Part shown: positions 1 through 10,861 of the stretch, one piece after another
Layout: the number at the start of each line of letters is the position of its first letter
Numbering within the stretch: the first letter of the stretch is position 1
DNA from: Saprospiraceae bacterium
Lineage (GTDB): Bacteria; Bacteroidota; Bacteroidia; Chitinophagales; Saprospiraceae
Assembly (NCBI GenBank): GCA_016711125.1
Contig: JADJTQ010000002.1
Coordinates: 248,001-312,000, forward strand
Length of the DNA stretch: 64,000 nt
Direction of reading: 5' to 3'
The notes under the pieces: model-generated
What the model was told of the DNA's origin: nothing
The model's input: only the letters and a program-made list of their open reading frames with translations
The model's database searches: none
Translations under genes and position numbers: made by a program

Positions 1-45
1 AAAAAATAAATTTAACTAAATACTTTCTTAGCCAAGAATGTCTGG

Positions 46-1200
46 ATGAAAATACTACTGATCGATCCCTATTTAACACCCAGTCATGAGACTTGGCTAG
101 GTTGTTTTAGCCGGCTCAAAGCGCATGAGATACAGATACTTACCTTACCACCGTACCATTGGAAATGGCGCATGCACGGAGGTGCGATCATCCTGGCCCA
201 ACAGTTTGTAGCACGTGAATTTGATCCGGATGTTGTGATTGCGACCGAGATGCTTGACCTAAATCTTTTTATGGCTCAATGTCGTAAGTCTATAAGAAGC
301 AGCTGCAGGTGGATTATCTACTTTCATGAAAATCAGCTGAATTACCCTGTTTCCAACCAGGATCTCGACCGTCAGAAAAACTATGATAATCACTATGCCT
401 TTATCAATTATACCAGCGCACTGGTTGCTGACTGGATAGTTTTCAATAGTCGATACCATCAAAACAGCTTTTTTGAACGTTTGCACCCCTTCCTTCGTCA
501 GTTCCCGGATCATCAACTAGACAAATCAATTGGCGCTCTTGAAAAAAAGAGTAGCGTGATCTATCCGGGCTATAATGCTCAGCAGATAGAACAGAATAAA
601 CGAGTGTCGGAAAATACTATTCCCGTTATTTTGTGGAACCATCGTTGGGAGTATGATAAGGATCCTGATACCTTCTTTAACGCATTGTTCTCATTGTCAG
701 ATGAAGGCCTCAAATTTGGTTTGGTTGTTCTGGGGCAAAGCTTCAGGCAAATTCCATCTATTTTTCATCAAGCTCGCGAGAAACTAAGTGCACACATCTT
801 GCATTGGGGATATTTGGAAAATCGTAAGGAATATGATCATTGGCTCTGGAAATCAGATATTGCAATATCGACGAGCAATCAGGACTTTTTCGGCATCTCG
901 GTGGTAGAGGCAATCTATGCAAACTGTTATCCTCTGTTGCCGGATCGCCTGGCTTTTCCAGAACATATTCCGGATCATTTAAGACACAGGCACCTCTATT
1001 CTTCGCAGGCTGATTTATTGACTAAACTGCGGGCACTATTAACCGGTTGGCGAGCTGATGACTTTGATAATCATCTGCTCAAAGAGCATCTACAGGATTA
1101 TCATTACGACAAGATTGCGGTCGAGTACGAAAAACTCCTTGAACAGTTGCATTCCTCTAAGCCAGGACCTGAGAGACTACATGACCATGGACATCCGTGA
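46..1200 (+). CDS. tRNA-queuosine alpha-mannosyltransferase-like glycosyltransferase (DUF3524)
   Basis: The 384-residue protein opens with the diagnostic N-terminus of the DUF3524 family (LLIDPYLTPSHETWL, then a GGA segment after HWKWRMHG), and its C-terminal half has a GT-B nucleotide-sugar binding domain (around EYDKDPDTFF and ISVVEAIYA). Members of the family transfer mannose from GDP-mannose to queuosine in tRNA-Asp in the cytoplasm. The length fits the family. The gene begins at ATG 46 and its last 44 bases overlap the end of the convergent DUF1501 gene, so the two share no operon. Family assignment is strong; the exact sugar and tRNA substrate are inferred from characterised relatives. 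Confidence 0.8.
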   Translation: MKILLIDPYLTPSHETWLGCFSRLKAHEIQILTLPPYHWKWRMHGGAIILAQQFVAREFDPDVVIATEMLDLNLFMAQCRKSIRSSCRWIIYFHENQLNYPVSNQDLDRQKNYDNHYAFINYTSALVADWIVFNSRYHQNSFFERLHPFLRQFPDHQLDKSIGALEKKSSVIYPGYNAQQIEQNKRVSENTIPVILWNHRWEYDKDPDTFFNALFSLSDEGLKFGLVVLGQSFRQIPSIFHQAREKLSAHILHWGYLENRKEYDHWLWKSDIAISTSNQDFFGISVVEAIYANCYPLLPDRLAFPEHIPDHLRHRHLYSSQADLLTKLRALLTGWRADDFDNHLLKEHLQDYHYDKIAVEYEKLLEQLHSSKPGPERLHDHGHP

Positions 1201-2584
1201 GGCGGAATCTCCTACCCTGGTATTTAAAAGTAAATCGTTCGTGATCAATACCCATTAGATGCATGACGGTTGCCTGAAAATCATGGACATGTACCGGGTC
1301 TTCAACAATATTGTAACTGAAATCGTCTGTTTTGCCAATGGTTATCCCCTTGTTGATACCGGCTCCGGCCATCCAAATGGTAAAACAGCGAGGATGGTGA
1401 TCTCTGCCATAATTGTCCGGGGTTAATTTACCTTGAGAGTAACAGCCACGACCAAACTCCCCACCCCATATGACCAGGGTATCTTCCAGCAAGCCACGTT
1501 GCTGGAGATCTTGCAATAGTCCAGAGGAAGCCTGATCTGTATCTTTAGCCAGTAGCTTGATTTGATTGGGCAAATTCCCGTGGGTATCCCAGCCTTGATG
1601 ATAAAGTTGGACAAAACGTACTCCGTTCTCAATGAGTTTCCTGGCAAGAAGACAATTGTGCGCATAAGTGCCCGGTTTGCGCGCATCTTCACCATAAAGA
1701 CCGTATATATATTCAGGTTCTTTGTCAGTTTGAAGTGTTTCGGGTACCGAGGTTTGCATCCGGAAGGCCATTTCGTATTGGGTTACCCGATTTAATATTT
1801 CAGGATCTTGCCAATGCTGGTATTGACTTTCGTGAAGAGATGCCAGATGATCAAGCATCAGCCGGCGGGCAGATCGATCCAAACCTTCAGGATCTTGCAG
1901 GTAGAGCACTGGCTCATGACCTGACCGAAACATAACACCTTGATGCCGTGACGGCAAGAATCCATTGCCCCAAAGTTTGGCATACAGAGGCTGGTCAAAG
2001 TCTGTACTACGTGATAAGAGCACGCAAAAAGTGGGAAGATTCTCATTAGCGCTTCCTAATCCGTAACTCATCCAGGAGCCCATACTTGGTCGCCCTGCCT
2101 GCTGTGAACCAGTTTGCACAAATGTGACAGCAGGGTCATGATTGATAGCCTCGGTATGCATGCTCTTGATAAAACACAATTGGTCGACAATCTTTTGATG
2201 ATACGGAAGCAGATTGCTGACCCAGGAGCCACTCTGTCCATATTTTTCGAAGGTAAAATCACCCATAGCCAATGGAAAAGAACGTTGATTTGAGGTCATT
2301 CCTGTCACGCGTTGACCACCCCTTACCGAATCTGGCAATTCCTGCCCAAATCGCTCTTTGAGCACCGGCTTATAGTCAAAAAGCTCCATTTGCGAGGGAG
2401 CACCACTTTGAAAAAGATAAATGATTCGTTTTGCCTTTGCTGCAAAATGGGGTAATTCATTCGGATCCACCTTGGCCCCGGCCATAGATGAAAATGCCAG
2501 TCCACCCAAGCCAAGGAGGCTGTTTTTTAAGAACGCTCTACGGTTCAGTGCATCGGACATGCAATTCATATTCAAGTCATTCAT
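1157..2584 (-). CDS. DUF1501 domain-containing exported protein
   Basis: The 475-residue protein has a twin-arginine-type signal (RRAFLKNSLLGLGGLAFSS) at about residues 15-34, followed by the DUF1501 fold, a sulfatase/alkaline-phosphatase-like domain seen in many Planctomycetes and Bacteroidota. Typical family segments are visible: LFQSGAPSQMELFDYKP near residue 56, INHDPAVTF in the middle, and WGGEFGR with DHHP near the C-terminus. It ends two bases before, and is read in the same direction as, the Planctomycete-type cytochrome gene upstream (stop of that gene at 2587), the standard pairing of these two families. The pair probably acts in the periplasm on polysaccharide or another organic substrate; the reaction is unknown. 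Confidence 0.9.
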   Translation of the reverse strand: MNDLNMNCMSDALNRRAFLKNSLLGLGGLAFSSMAGAKVDPNELPHFAAKAKRIIYLFQSGAPSQMELFDYKPVLKERFGQELPDSVRGGQRVTGMTSNQRSFPLAMGDFTFEKYGQSGSWVSNLLPYHQKIVDQLCFIKSMHTEAINHDPAVTFVQTGSQQAGRPSMGSWMSYGLGSANENLPTFCVLLSRSTDFDQPLYAKLWGNGFLPSRHQGVMFRSGHEPVLYLQDPEGLDRSARRLMLDHLASLHESQYQHWQDPEILNRVTQYEMAFRMQTSVPETLQTDKEPEYIYGLYGEDARKPGTYAHNCLLARKLIENGVRFVQLYHQGWDTHGNLPNQIKLLAKDTDQASSGLLQDLQQRGLLEDTLVIWGGEFGRGCYSQGKLTPDNYGRDHHPRCFTIWMAGAGINKGITIGKTDDFSYNIVEDPVHVHDFQATVMHLMGIDHERFTFKYQGRRFRLTDVHGHVVSQVLA

Positions 2585-2586
2585 TG

Positions 2587-5500
2587 CTAACGCTTTACTA
2601 CAAACTCATCATAGTTCATTAATGTGCTGGCGACCATCGCATAAGCAGTCAGGGTATCTTTGTCCAAATCGGAGGCAGTTTTTGATTCGCCGATCTGTAA
2701 TATTTCAGCTGAATTTGATGCTTCGTCACTAAATGACGCATAAAGTGAATGCCATAGTGTCGTGATATTGTCAAGTTCTTCTGGCCTTGGTCTGCGGCCG
2801 AATAAAGTGCTAAAGGCCAATTGTATAGCCTCACCTAGATCTTCTTTCCTCATCATTTGTTCACCCAATATCCGTGCAGCCTCGATAAATTGAGGGTCAT
2901 TCATTAAAACCAGAGATTGGAGGGGCGTTGATGTTTTTTGCCTACTGACTACGCAATAATACCGGTCGGGAGCATCAAAATTAAGCATGGCAGGCGGTGG
3001 CGAACTTCTTTTCCAAATGGTATAAAGACTTCTGCGATAAAGACTATCTCCTGATTGCTGCTGATACTTAGTGGCATTACGAGTTGCCAGTGCTTCCCAG
3101 ATGCCATCGGGCTGATAAGGATAGACACTTGGGCCCCCGATTTTCCTGACCAGCAAACCACTTGCTGCTAGTGCCTGATCACGAATCATTTCAGCACTGA
3201 GCCGGTGAGCTGGATAGTGCGCGTAATAATTATTTTCCGGATCGTGCTCTTCGGCATCTTTTCCGGCCTTCGAACTCTGGCGGTAGGTAGCAGATAGCAT
3301 GATTTCTTTAAGAAGGGCTTTCATATCCCAGCCCAGGTCTATAAAACGTATCGCCAGGTAATCCAATAGTTCTGGATGACTAGGCAGACTACCTTGATTA
3401 CCAAAATCTTCCTGCGTGGCCACCAGGCCCTTACCAAAACAGATTTTCCAGAGCCGGTTTACCTGCACTCTTGCTGTCAAAGGATTTTTATCGCTGATGA
3501 CCCAATTAGCCAAATTCAACCGATTTGATCCTGTCCAAGTCTGATCTTGCTGAAAAACAGCTGGAATCATTGGTGCCACGGAGTCCCCGGGAGCGTCGTA
3601 AGCACCTCGATTTAATATGAAAGTCGTGCGTGGAAACTTTTTCATGCATAACCATCACTTCCGGCTGGTCGGTCATTAGGAGGTTTTCCTCGCATCTTAG
3701 TTGTTGTAGTTCTCCCAATAGACTATTGTACTTTGGGTTTTTACCGCTCAGTAAATAGTATGCAAACCAGGCATCCTCATGATCCTGACCTATGCTATTT
3801 TTGGCATAAAGAAATTGAATCTCCAACTCAGACAAGTTGCGTTTGAACACTTTGAGTTCGTCAGCCATCATATACTGGATGGACTTGCGCAATTCCATCC
3901 CCAGCAGGAAGGGTTGATTCGACCAATTACTTCCTCCAACTCCATGAAGCAGACTTTTTTTCAGGTGATCTGTGTGCAACTTGAAGGGAGGAATCTTACC
4001 ATTAACGTAAAATTTGACCCCGTCTGCTCTGCTACTTCCATCGTAAGACATAACCAGATGAGTCCATTTATCTATTGCTACCGATTCCACAGTTTGAAAA
4101 TCGATACAGTTGTCGGGCCAAACATGATTCAGCTGAAATGAGAGGGTGCCATCTGGGTTGAGCTTACATAGCCAACCCCGGTATCCCTCAAAATCGCCAT
4201 TTGTTTTACCGAAAATGGGTCCTTCCTCCCCGGTTTTTAGAAATTTAACCCAAAGGGATACAGCAAAAGGATGATCCCGATCAAAATCAAGATCACGATT
4301 GAATCGAATACCAGCATCGCCGTTAAATTTGATGCCATTACCACGTATCCTCTTCAACTATTTGCGGACGATCATCCGGATGTCCCCAATTCTGAGCATC
4401 TAGTTGACTTTTTTGAGTATTGTAGTATGCGTATGTGAAAGAGGGCTTTTCCTTTGGACCGGGTTTGGGTTTTGGGCCTTTGTCCAGGTGAATGGCATAT
4501 TTAGCCATTTTTACCTCTTTCTCGAAAGAGAAATCGGCCATCAAGCCGTTCCACTGGCTTACATGGTTGAAGGCGGTACCACTATTTGATTGCCACCATT
4601 GCTTAAAATCAGCATAAAATTGATCGCTGATTTTTAGCGAATCTTCCAGTACAACTATCTGTTTATACAGCTCACTTAACCTGGATTTTGCACTAGAGTC
4701 AGGTAAGATGACGGTAGGTGAAGCCTCACCATCGTAAGGTACAATACCGGCATCGTTATTATTATTGAAGAAGGCCGATAACGCGTAATACTCCGGTTGT
4801 GTGATCGGATCGTACTTATGATCGTGACATCGCGCACATTCTAACGTGAGGCCCAAAATTCCCTTACCAAGCGTATTCGTCCGATCTGCAACGTACTCAA
4901 CCCGGTATTCTTCATCGACAACTCCGCCTTCCTGCGTCTGAGGGTGATTCCTATTGAAACAAGTCGCCAATAATTGGTCTTGTGTTGGAGTAGGCAGCAG
5001 GTCGCCTGCAAGCTGCAATAATAAAAGGTGTCGTAAGGTGTGTTTTGGTTGAAATGTTGGATTACCCAGTCGCGATATGGCCAGGTATTGCGCATGCCAT
5101 CGTCTTGGTATCCATGAGAATCGGCATAGCGCGCCACATCCATCCACTCGAGAGCCATTCGTTCGCCGTACTGCGGTTGAGCAAGAAAGTAGTCGATGAC
5201 TTCGTCCATTTGCAGGGGCCGATCATCGTGCAGAAATCGACTCTGCTCTTCCAAAGTTGGCGGTAATCCGATCAGATCCAGGGCTATTCTCCGAAGCACT
5301 ACTTCTCCGGTGGCTTCTATTCCAGGGTTAAGTTCCTGTGACTCCAGTTGCTTAAGAATAAAATGATCAATATTATTTTTAGCCCAGTTTTGATTTTTTA
5401 CTTCGGGTATGGTTGGAAGTTGGGGGGGTGAAAACGACCAATGTAATTTATAAGCAGCTCCTTGCTCTATCCATCGAAGAAGTATCGCTTTTTCCCGGTC

Positions 5501-5884
5501 ATCCAGTACGAGATTTGACTCAGGCGTAGGCATCATATACTCAAGGTCATGACTCAGTATTCGAAGAGCCATCTCACTTCCATTCAAATTTCCTGGGTCA
5601 ATGATGTATCGGGCACTACTAGTCAAATTCGTGCTTGGTTTGAAGGCATCTTCAGAGACATCTAATCTTAAATCTCCCTTGCGCTGCTGAGCATCCGGAC
5701 CATGGCATTTAAAGCATCGATCAGACAAGATTGGTTTGACGTGAAAATTGAAATCAACAATTTCGGGTATTTTATTGTCAAATGCTGCTACCTCGTCTGG
5801 CTTGACTGATTGACATGCAAAAAATGGCATGAGCAAAACGATCATTCCAAAATAAAGAATACGCTGTGATGGTAACTGCAACAT
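2587..5884 (-). CDS. Planctomycete-type cytochrome c / DUF1549 / LamG / DUF1553 lipoprotein (frameshifted)
   Basis: Four overlapping reading frames on this strand (4841-5884, 4338-5147, 3506-4357, 2587-3645) join into one protein of about 1,100 residues. In order it has a lipoprotein signal (LMPFFAC), a PSCyt1 haem motif CFKCH, DUF1549 (PSCyt2) with a second CARCH motif, a LamG/concanavalin-like domain, and DUF1553 (PSD1) ending before the DUF1501 gene. This is exactly the domain order of the PSCyt1-PSCyt2-LamG-PSD1 family. The first break is near 5022-5030 (one T missing from a T run), the second near 4338-4345, the third near 3637-3642 (one extra A in a run of five). Conservation continues across all three breaks, so sequencing indels are likelier than decay. 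It is probably a membrane-anchored multihaem redox protein. Confidence 0.85.
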
Positions 5885-5984
5885 AAAACGCTACAATTTA
5901 AGACTAAAGCTACTGATTATCAACCCGATGATGACAATAGCTTTTGGTGTTGAGTCATTTGTAAAAAAACAACGTGATGTCATG

Positions 5985-7694
5985 TTAGTGCGAGTCCCGG
6001 GTGACCACGTTGCCAGACTTACCGCGCAGAAAATCTAAATCTGCACCTAGATCAGCCTGCTCCACATGCTTAATATAATGGCCTATATAGCCCCTATGAT
6101 AACCTAGATCGGGCGCGGTCCATACCAGGCGACGTTTTTCCAATTCTATATCACTGACATGCAGGTGAATAAATTTGCGCGATACATCAACTTCGATCTC
6201 ATCACCATTTTGAACAAAGGCTAGGGTGCCTCCGGCAGCCGATTCAGGTGCTACATGGAGGAATACGGTTCCAAAGGCCGTACCACTCATTCTTCCGTCG
6301 GATATTCGCACCATGTCTGTCACTCCTTTATCCAAGACTTTCTTGGGCAAACCCATGTTTCCTACTTCCGGCATGCCTGGATATCCTTTTGGACCGACAT
6401 TCTTCAATACTAATACTGAATGCTCATCCACCTCCAAATCTGGATCATTAAACCGGGCATGATAATCTTCGATATCTTCAAAAACCACTGCTTTGCCCCG
6501 ATGTTTCATAAGGGCGGGGGTAGCTGCCGATGGTTTGATCACACAGCCTTTTTCAGCCAAATTACCTTTGACCACTACAATTCCGGCATTTTCCTGAAAG
6601 GGCTTGTCAATGGTGGCAATTACATCCTCACTATAGATCTTGGCATGCTCATTATTTTGAGCCACGGTCTTTCCACTCACGGTAATGATCTGAGTGTGAA
6701 GGTGCTTCTGCAGTTGATTGATGACTGCAGGCAAACCCCCGGCATAATAGAAATCCTCCATAAAATATTCTCCTGAGGGTTGCAAATTAGCCAGTAATGG
6801 AATTTTACTGCCCAGTATATCAAAATCTTCCAAAGTGAGTGGGATTTCCATCCTTCCGGCAATGGCCAGCAGGTGCAAAATAAAATTCGTTGATCCTCCA
6901 ATGGCTGCGTTGACTATGATGGCATTTTCAAATGCTTGTCGAGTCAGAATTTTTGAAATCGACATCTCCTCCCTCACCATGTCGACGATTCGACGACCGC
7001 TAAACTGAGCCAATACCTTGCGCCGCGAATCTGCTGCGGGAATGGCTGCATTGCCAGGTAGGGTTAAGCCCAGAGCTTCAACCATACAAGCCATAGTCGA
7101 AGCCGTACCCATCACTGCACAATGACCTGCACTTCGACACATACAGGCTTCGACTTCGCGAAAAGCCTCATTACTGAAAGTGCCTTTGGTTACGCCTGCG
7201 GCAAATCGCCATACATCAGATGTTGCAATATTCTTCCCCTCGTATTTACCGGTAAGCATTGGTCCTCCCGAAACGACAATAGTAGGTATATCGACACTAC
7301 AAGCCCCCATTACTGAAGCCGGAGTTGTTTTATCACAGCCGCAAAGCAGCACTACACCATCTATGGGATTGGCCCGGATAGACTCTTCTACATCCATGCT
7401 CATCAGATTGCGATATAGCATGGCCGTAGGTTTGACGATGGTTTCACCGAGTGACATCACGGGAAACTCCAGAGGAAACCCCCCTGCTTCCAGCACACCT
7501 CTTCTGACGGACTCTGCTAATTCCCGAAAGTGTCCATTGCATGGTGTGAGTTCAGACCAGGTATTGCAGATTCCAATTACTGGTTTAGCATTAAATTCAT
7601 CATCAGGAATACCTTGGTTTTTCAACCAGGCGCGATAAATAAAGCCGTCTTTACCTTGTTTTCCGAACCATCCTTGACTACGAAGTTTTGCCAT
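5985..7694 (-). CDS. IlvD/Edd family sugar-acid dehydratase
   Basis: The protein belongs to the IlvD/Edd iron-sulfur dehydratases. The cysteines expected for the cluster lie in GICNTWSELTPCN, LLCGCDKTTPA and ACMCRSAGHCAVMGTAST. The signature MLYRNLMSMDVEESIRANP matches the L-arabinonate / D-xylonate dehydratase branch better than true dihydroxy-acid dehydratase, and no other ilv genes are nearby. It would remove water from an aldonic acid to give a 2-keto-3-deoxy acid in the cytoplasm. I chose ATG 7694 (MAKLRSQGWFG, 569 residues), where family members begin; an upstream in-frame ATG at 7745 would add 17 unconserved residues. The exact substrate cannot be told from sequence. Confidence 0.85.
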   Translation of the reverse strand: MAKLRSQGWFGKQGKDGFIYRAWLKNQGIPDDEFNAKPVIGICNTWSELTPCNGHFRELAESVRRGVLEAGGFPLEFPVMSLGETIVKPTAMLYRNLMSMDVEESIRANPIDGVVLLCGCDKTTPASVMGACSVDIPTIVVSGGPMLTGKYEGKNIATSDVWRFAAGVTKGTFSNEAFREVEACMCRSAGHCAVMGTASTMACMVEALGLTLPGNAAIPAADSRRKVLAQFSGRRIVDMVREEMSISKILTRQAFENAIIVNAAIGGSTNFILHLLAIAGRMEIPLTLEDFDILGSKIPLLANLQPSGEYFMEDFYYAGGLPAVINQLQKHLHTQIITVSGKTVAQNNEHAKIYSEDVIATIDKPFQENAGIVVVKGNLAEKGCVIKPSAATPALMKHRGKAVVFEDIEDYHARFNDPDLEVDEHSVLVLKNVGPKGYPGMPEVGNMGLPKKVLDKGVTDMVRISDGRMSGTAFGTVFLHVAPESAAGGTLAFVQNGDEIEVDVSRKFIHLHVSDIELEKRRLVWTAPDLGYHRGYIGHYIKHVEQADLGADLDFLRGKSGNVVTRDSH

Positions 7695-7805
7695 TGCTAC
7701 TATTTTAGGAAATTGAAATTTGAATGACCTAAAGATATCAGTCAAGTGGGCAAAAAGAGATATTGCCGAAAAAGTTTTTCAAAAAAAATAGACCCCGTAA
7801 TTCGG

Positions 7806-9060
7806 TTACAGTTCGAATGCCTTTTTTATGACATCAACCATGTCTAATTTTTCCCAGTTAAATGTTTCAATTTCAACTTCTTTTGATTTGCCGTTAAGGC
7901 CAAGAAGAACTTTTTTCTTGCCAGGAGTCCTGCCCATATGTCCGTACGCAGCAGTCTCAAAGTAAATTGGATTCTTTAGACCATACCGGCTAATAATGGC
8001 TGCAGGACGCAAGTCAAAAATTTCTGATAACTTATCAGCGATTTCACCATCATTGATATGTTTCTTGCTAGTGCCATAGGTATTGACAAACAAGCCCACC
8101 GGCTTGGCCACCCCAATCGCATAGGCCACCTGCACCAGACACTGATCAGCTAAACCTGCCGCTACCACATTTTTGGCAATGTGACGTGTGGCATAAGCAG
8201 CCGAGCGATCTACTTTTGAAGGATCTTTACCTGAAAATGCACCCCCCACCATGGGCACCTTTACCTCCATAGGTATCAACAATAATTTTTCGACCGGTGA
8301 GACCGGTATCTCCATGTGGTCCACCAATTACAAACTTTCCGGTAGGGTTGACAAATAATTTGTATTTGACCTCAAATAGTTTTCTGAGTTTTGCAGGTAA
8401 TTTTTTAATAACCCTAGGGATTAGAATTTCCTGAATGTCTTTTTTAATCTTCTTTAGCATGGTTGCTTCTGCAGCAAAATCATCATGCTGGGTTGACACA
8501 ACAATGGTATCAATAGCCATAGGTTTGTTGTCATCACTATACTTGATCGTCACTTGCGATTTGGCATCCGGTCGAAGATATTTCATCTCCTTGCCAGCTT
8601 TCCGGATAGCTGATAACTCCCTGAGAATCAAGTGAGAGAGTTCGATGCCAAGAGGCATAAAACTTGGGGTCTCATTGGTCGCATACCCAAACATCATTCC
8701 CTGATCTCCCGCACCCTGCTCCTTGCTGTCAGTGTCTGTATTGACTCCTTGGGCAATATCAGGTGATTGCTCATGAATTGTTGAGATCACACCACAAGAA
8801 TCTGCATCAAACTGATATTCTGAGCGATTATACCCAATTCGTTTTATTACCTCCCTGGCCGTTTTTTGGACATCAACGTATGCTTTTGAAGTAACCTCTC
8901 CTGAGATAACGGTCAATCCGGTTGTAACCAGCGTTTCACACGCTACTCTGGAGTCAGGATCTTGCCTTAAGAAGGCATCAAGGATGGCATCAGATATTTG
9001 ATCGGCTACTTTATCAGGATGTCCTTCTGAGACTGATTCGGAAGTAAATAAATAAGGCAT
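7806..9060 (-). CDS. metK: S-adenosylmethionine synthetase (apparent frameshift)
   Basis: Makes S-adenosylmethionine from methionine and ATP. The N-terminal part (8227-9060) begins MPYLFTSESVSEGHPDK and contains GAGDQGMMFGYA, the signature hexapeptide region. The C-terminal part (7806 onwards) resumes at GAFSGKDPSKVDRSAAY, the second signature. The frame changes within a run of six C (8242-8247; G on the coding strand): with five G the reading is HGGGAFSGKD without a break, and the whole protein is 417 residues, the normal length. MetK is essential and single copy, so this is almost certainly a sequencing indel. A TAACTTTG promoter box lies 37 bases upstream of the ATG. Confidence 0.95.
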
Positions 9061-9096
9061 TTTAAATTTATGATATTAGTGGTGATAAAATTGCTG

Positions 9097-9104
9097 CAAA
9101 GTTA
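9097..9104 (-). promoter_or_regulatory. Promoter -7 box for metK
   Basis: On the minus strand this reads TAACTTTG, matching the Bacteroidota -7 consensus TAnnTTTG, 37 bases before the metK start codon. A TTG lies about 21 bases further upstream in the place of the -33 element. Position and match are visible; activity is inferred. Confidence 0.6.
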
Positions 9105-9165
9105 GATTTTATTAGAGATTATCATCAATGTTAAGATGCAAGCTTCACTTTGATCCTTTCGGGTT

Positions 9166-9776
9166 CTATTTAATCTGGCAGGAAAGCATTTCCCTTCCTT
9201 CAATGTATCCCGTCAGGGTATCACCGATTTGGACCGGTCCACCTCCGGCTGGAGTACCGGTAAAAATATAGTCACCCACTTGGAGCCGGAAGAACTTTGA
9301 AATGTAACAGATTAGTTCATCGAAGGCAAAGATCAGATCCGACGTATTTCCTTCTTGCACCAATGCACCATTTTTTGTCATTGTAAAATGGATGTTTTTT
9401 GGATCCTTCAAGGAATCGCGTCGTATGAAAGTACTAAGCGGTGCCGAAAAATCGAAAGCCTTGGCAATTTCCCATGGATGACCCTTTGATTTAAGTTCAT
9501 CTTGCAAATCACGTGCGGTAAAGTCAATGCCAAAGCCAATCTCCTCAAAGTAGCTTGATGCAAATTCTGGTTCGACATGACGTCCATTTTGCATATTTTG
9601 AGTACGATCTCGGCTTCATGATGGAGATTTTTGGTAAAATCCGGATAATAAAATGGCTTATTATCAATAAGCAGAGCCGTAGAAGGCTTCATGAAAATAA
9701 TAGGATTTTTAGGTAGTGGATTATTTAATTCTTTTGCATGATCCACATAATTTCTACCAATACAAATAATCTTCAT
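9166..9776 (-). CDS. Fumarylacetoacetate hydrolase family protein, acylpyruvase type (apparent frameshift)
   Basis: Two frames (9408-9776 and 9166-9594) join into a 203-residue protein, the size of the short FAHD1/YcgM acylpyruvase group. The N-terminus MKIICIGRNYVDHAKELNN and the metal-site segment HHEAEIVLKI belong to the first frame; FGIDFTARDLQ, KAFDFSAPL and GDYIFTGTPAGGGP belong to the second. The break is at an A run near 9587-9592: one added A restores KICKNGRHVEP. Family members hydrolyse acylpyruvates or decarboxylate oxaloacetate with a divalent metal in the cytoplasm. Like the neighbouring metK break, this looks like a homopolymer sequencing error. The substrate is not deducible. 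Confidence 0.85.
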
Positions 9777-9838
9777 AGGTGTCGGTTGTGTCGTACTTCG
9801 ATGAGAAGTATAAGTTTAATTTTTAGCATATTTTAAGC

Positions 9839-10849
9839 TCAAAAACGCACATTCAGAAGGCCTACCAACTCTTTTACTTCATGACTCGTTTTTTGGGCTC
9901 TTTGTCTCATCTCCGCTGATGATGCTCGGATCTGCTCCTTAACCCTTTTTTTATCAATGATGATTGTCTGTTTTCGTTGACGAATCGGTTCGGTCATTTC
10001 AATAAGTGCCCTGGCAACTACCTCCTTGAGATGACCATACTGCAATTTGCCCTGATCAAATGACTCCATTAACTGATGATAATCATCCGCTCTCTCAGAT
10101 GCTTTAAGCAGCCTAAACAGGTTTTCTACTCCGGGGCTCATGTGACCCTGATGGGTGTCACCTGCATCAGTCACTGCAGATTTTATCTGTTTTGTAATGC
10201 GCTCAGGAGTCGCAAAAAGATCGATATGGTGTTTTTCTCCCTGACTTGCACTCATCTTACGGGTTGGATCTGCTGTTGACATTACTTTTGGCACCTCTGT
10301 AAAAAGCGGTTCTGGCAATTCAAAGAAATCTTTACCGGTAAGGAAGTTAAACCTTTGTGCAATATTTCGGGTGAGTTCGAGATGCTGCTCCTGATCCTTA
10401 CCGACAGGTACATAATGTGCCCGATAAATCAGAATATCTGCGGCTTGAAGCACTGGATAGGTGTACAGTCCGCTAGATATCACTTCGTCTTTGCCTCTTT
10501 CGTTAACTTGAGTGCTCTTGTCTTTAAACTGGGTCATCTTTTTCAACTCTCCATACCCGGTCATCGTATTAAAAACCCAGAAGAGCTCAGCATGCTCAGG
10601 TACCAGAGATTGGATAAATAGATTTTCCGGTTTTAAGCCACAAGCAATCAGGTCAAATGCAAGTTCCCAAGTGGCGGGAACGAGATCTTTAATCTGATAA
10701 GGCATCGTCATTGCATGATAGTTGACTATGCTATAAATACAATGATACTCTGGTTGTAATTTCACCCAATTTTGGATGGCACCAAAATATCGGCCCAGAT
10801 GCAACTTGCCAGTCGGTTGGATGCCAGACAAGACTGTTTTCTGCTCCAT
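9839..10849 (-). CDS. trpS: Tryptophanyl-tRNA synthetase
   Basis: Charges tRNA-Trp with tryptophan. The 336-residue protein has the N-terminal motif SGIQPTGKLHLGRYFGA (class I HIGH-type motif as HLGR) and the KMSKS-type motif RKMSASQGEK at about residue 200, with SVTDAGD between domains. Length is normal for the bacterial enzyme. It starts at ATG 10849, twelve bases after the end of the RidA gene in the same direction, so the two may be co-transcribed. Confidence 0.96.
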   Translation of the reverse strand: MEQKTVLSGIQPTGKLHLGRYFGAIQNWVKLQPEYHCIYSIVNYHAMTMPYQIKDLVPATWELAFDLIACGLKPENLFIQSLVPEHAELFWVFNTMTGYGELKKMTQFKDKSTQVNERGKDEVISSGLYTYPVLQAADILIYRAHYVPVGKDQEQHLELTRNIAQRFNFLTGKDFFELPEPLFTEVPKVMSTADPTRKMSASQGEKHHIDLFATPERITKQIKSAVTDAGDTHQGHMSPGVENLFRLLKASERADDYHQLMESFDQGKLQYGHLKEVVARALIEMTEPIRQRKQTIIIDKKRVKEQIRASSAEMRQRAQKTSHEVKELVGLLNVRF

Positions 10850-10861
10850 CTTATTGCTGTT

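Noticed and set aside
259..516. Open frame on the minus strand inside the mannosyltransferase gene
   Set aside because: It is the antisense shadow of a well-supported gene and has no motif.
4841..5147. Possibility that the PSD1 frames are separate genes
   Set aside because: The overlapping ends lack conserved sequence, while the joined protein has a complete, ordered set of known domains.
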